Source of the DNA: Bemisia tabaci
Lineage: Eukaryota > Arthropoda > Insecta > Hemiptera > Aleyrodidae
Direction: 5' to 3'
Assembly: GCF_918797505.1 (NCBI RefSeq)
Contig: NC_092800.1
Location: 40,591,430 to 40,655,429, forward strand
Length of the DNA stretch: 64,000 nucleotides
Below are positions 63,697 to 64,000 of the stretch, in pieces. Within the stretch, counting starts at the first letter, position 1. Each line of letters starts with the position of its first letter. The notes beneath the pieces are model-generated. The model saw nothing but the letters and a program-made list of their open reading frames with translations. It made no database searches and was not told the DNA's origin. Both the position numbers and the translations under genes were made by a program.

Positions 63697-64000
63697 CTCG
63701 AAGGAGCGGGATTCAATTCGTGGGCCTTCTGAAATATGCTCGTAACTACTTTCTGAGTTGAGCCCTGATTGCAATACTATTCAATTCCTTCCAAGGCTCA
63801 TGCGGCATTGAAGATACACCCTTGAGTTAAAGGATTTCAATTGCCGAGCGTCTGCAAGCAAAATCCGCCTCCTCCACGACCTCCCCATGCGGCAGAAAAA
63901 AAGCCGCGCTTTTATTGCCTGAATAAATTTACCCGCACCGCAATTGGATTAATAAATAGTTTTCCTCCGGGGCTAATGTTTCCGGGATAAGGGAAACAGT
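63697..64000. other. Window end, nothing recognised
   Basis: No exon or repeat pair is seen in the last 300 bp. Confidence 0.3.

Noticed and set aside
1..64000. CRISPR arrays, operons, riboswitches or bacterial insertion sequences
   Set aside because: No regularly spaced short direct repeats, no Shine-Dalgarno-led gene runs, and the genes have spliceosomal introns.

Overview
This is AT-rich, intron-containing animal nuclear DNA. Bacterial hallmarks are absent, short exons have GT/AG junctions, and repeats are dense. The only gene I recognise, Sec8/EXOC4, has an insect-like sequence. The density of palindromic MITE families and the two lineage-specific secreted-protein genes make me suspect a hemipteran such as a whitefly, but that is inference. 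A run of exactly 500 Ns (60439-60938) marks a scaffold join.

Layout. (1) 1-10 kb is almost wholly repeats, with one orphan first exon (6400-6499, minus strand) encoding a hydrophobic N-terminus with a strong splice donor. (2) 10.2-15.8 kb, minus strand: gene M, five exons, predicted 378 aa, with a signal peptide and a Cys-rich C-terminus. (3) 15.9-22.5 kb: a transposon-filled divergent intergenic region. It contains a deletion derivative of a Mutator-like element (18918-19918) with a perfect 9-bp target duplication and a transposase remnant. (4) 22.6-35.3 kb, plus strand: gene P, a diverged paralogue of M with six exons and 433 codons. It also has a signal peptide and a matching Cys-rich exon. 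Its third exon reads as coding in three successive frames. (5) 37.6-55.9 kb, minus strand: a complete 15-exon Sec8 gene, 965 aa, with every intron phase consistent. It converges on gene P. (6) 56-64 kb: tandem duplications, a 48-bp minisatellite, GC-rich hairpins, MITEs and the assembly gap, with no convincing gene.

How it fits together. Sec8 is a housekeeping subunit of the exocyst vesicle-tethering complex. Genes M and P form a head-to-head pair of secreted, cysteine-rich proteins that I cannot place in any named family; they are the best candidate here for something undescribed. Mobile elements touch both genes: a long-TIR element begins 73 bp upstream of the M start codon, a palindromic MITE lies 25 bp past the M stop codon, and a TTAA-flanked element ends 25 bp before P exon 5.

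Repeats. Several families can be typed directly: hAT-like MITEs with 8-bp duplications, TTAA-flanked elements, a MULE with a 9-bp duplication, and several palindromic families that all begin GGA, end TCC or ACC, and have 4-bp duplications. A foldback-like element has arms made of ~180-bp tandem units.
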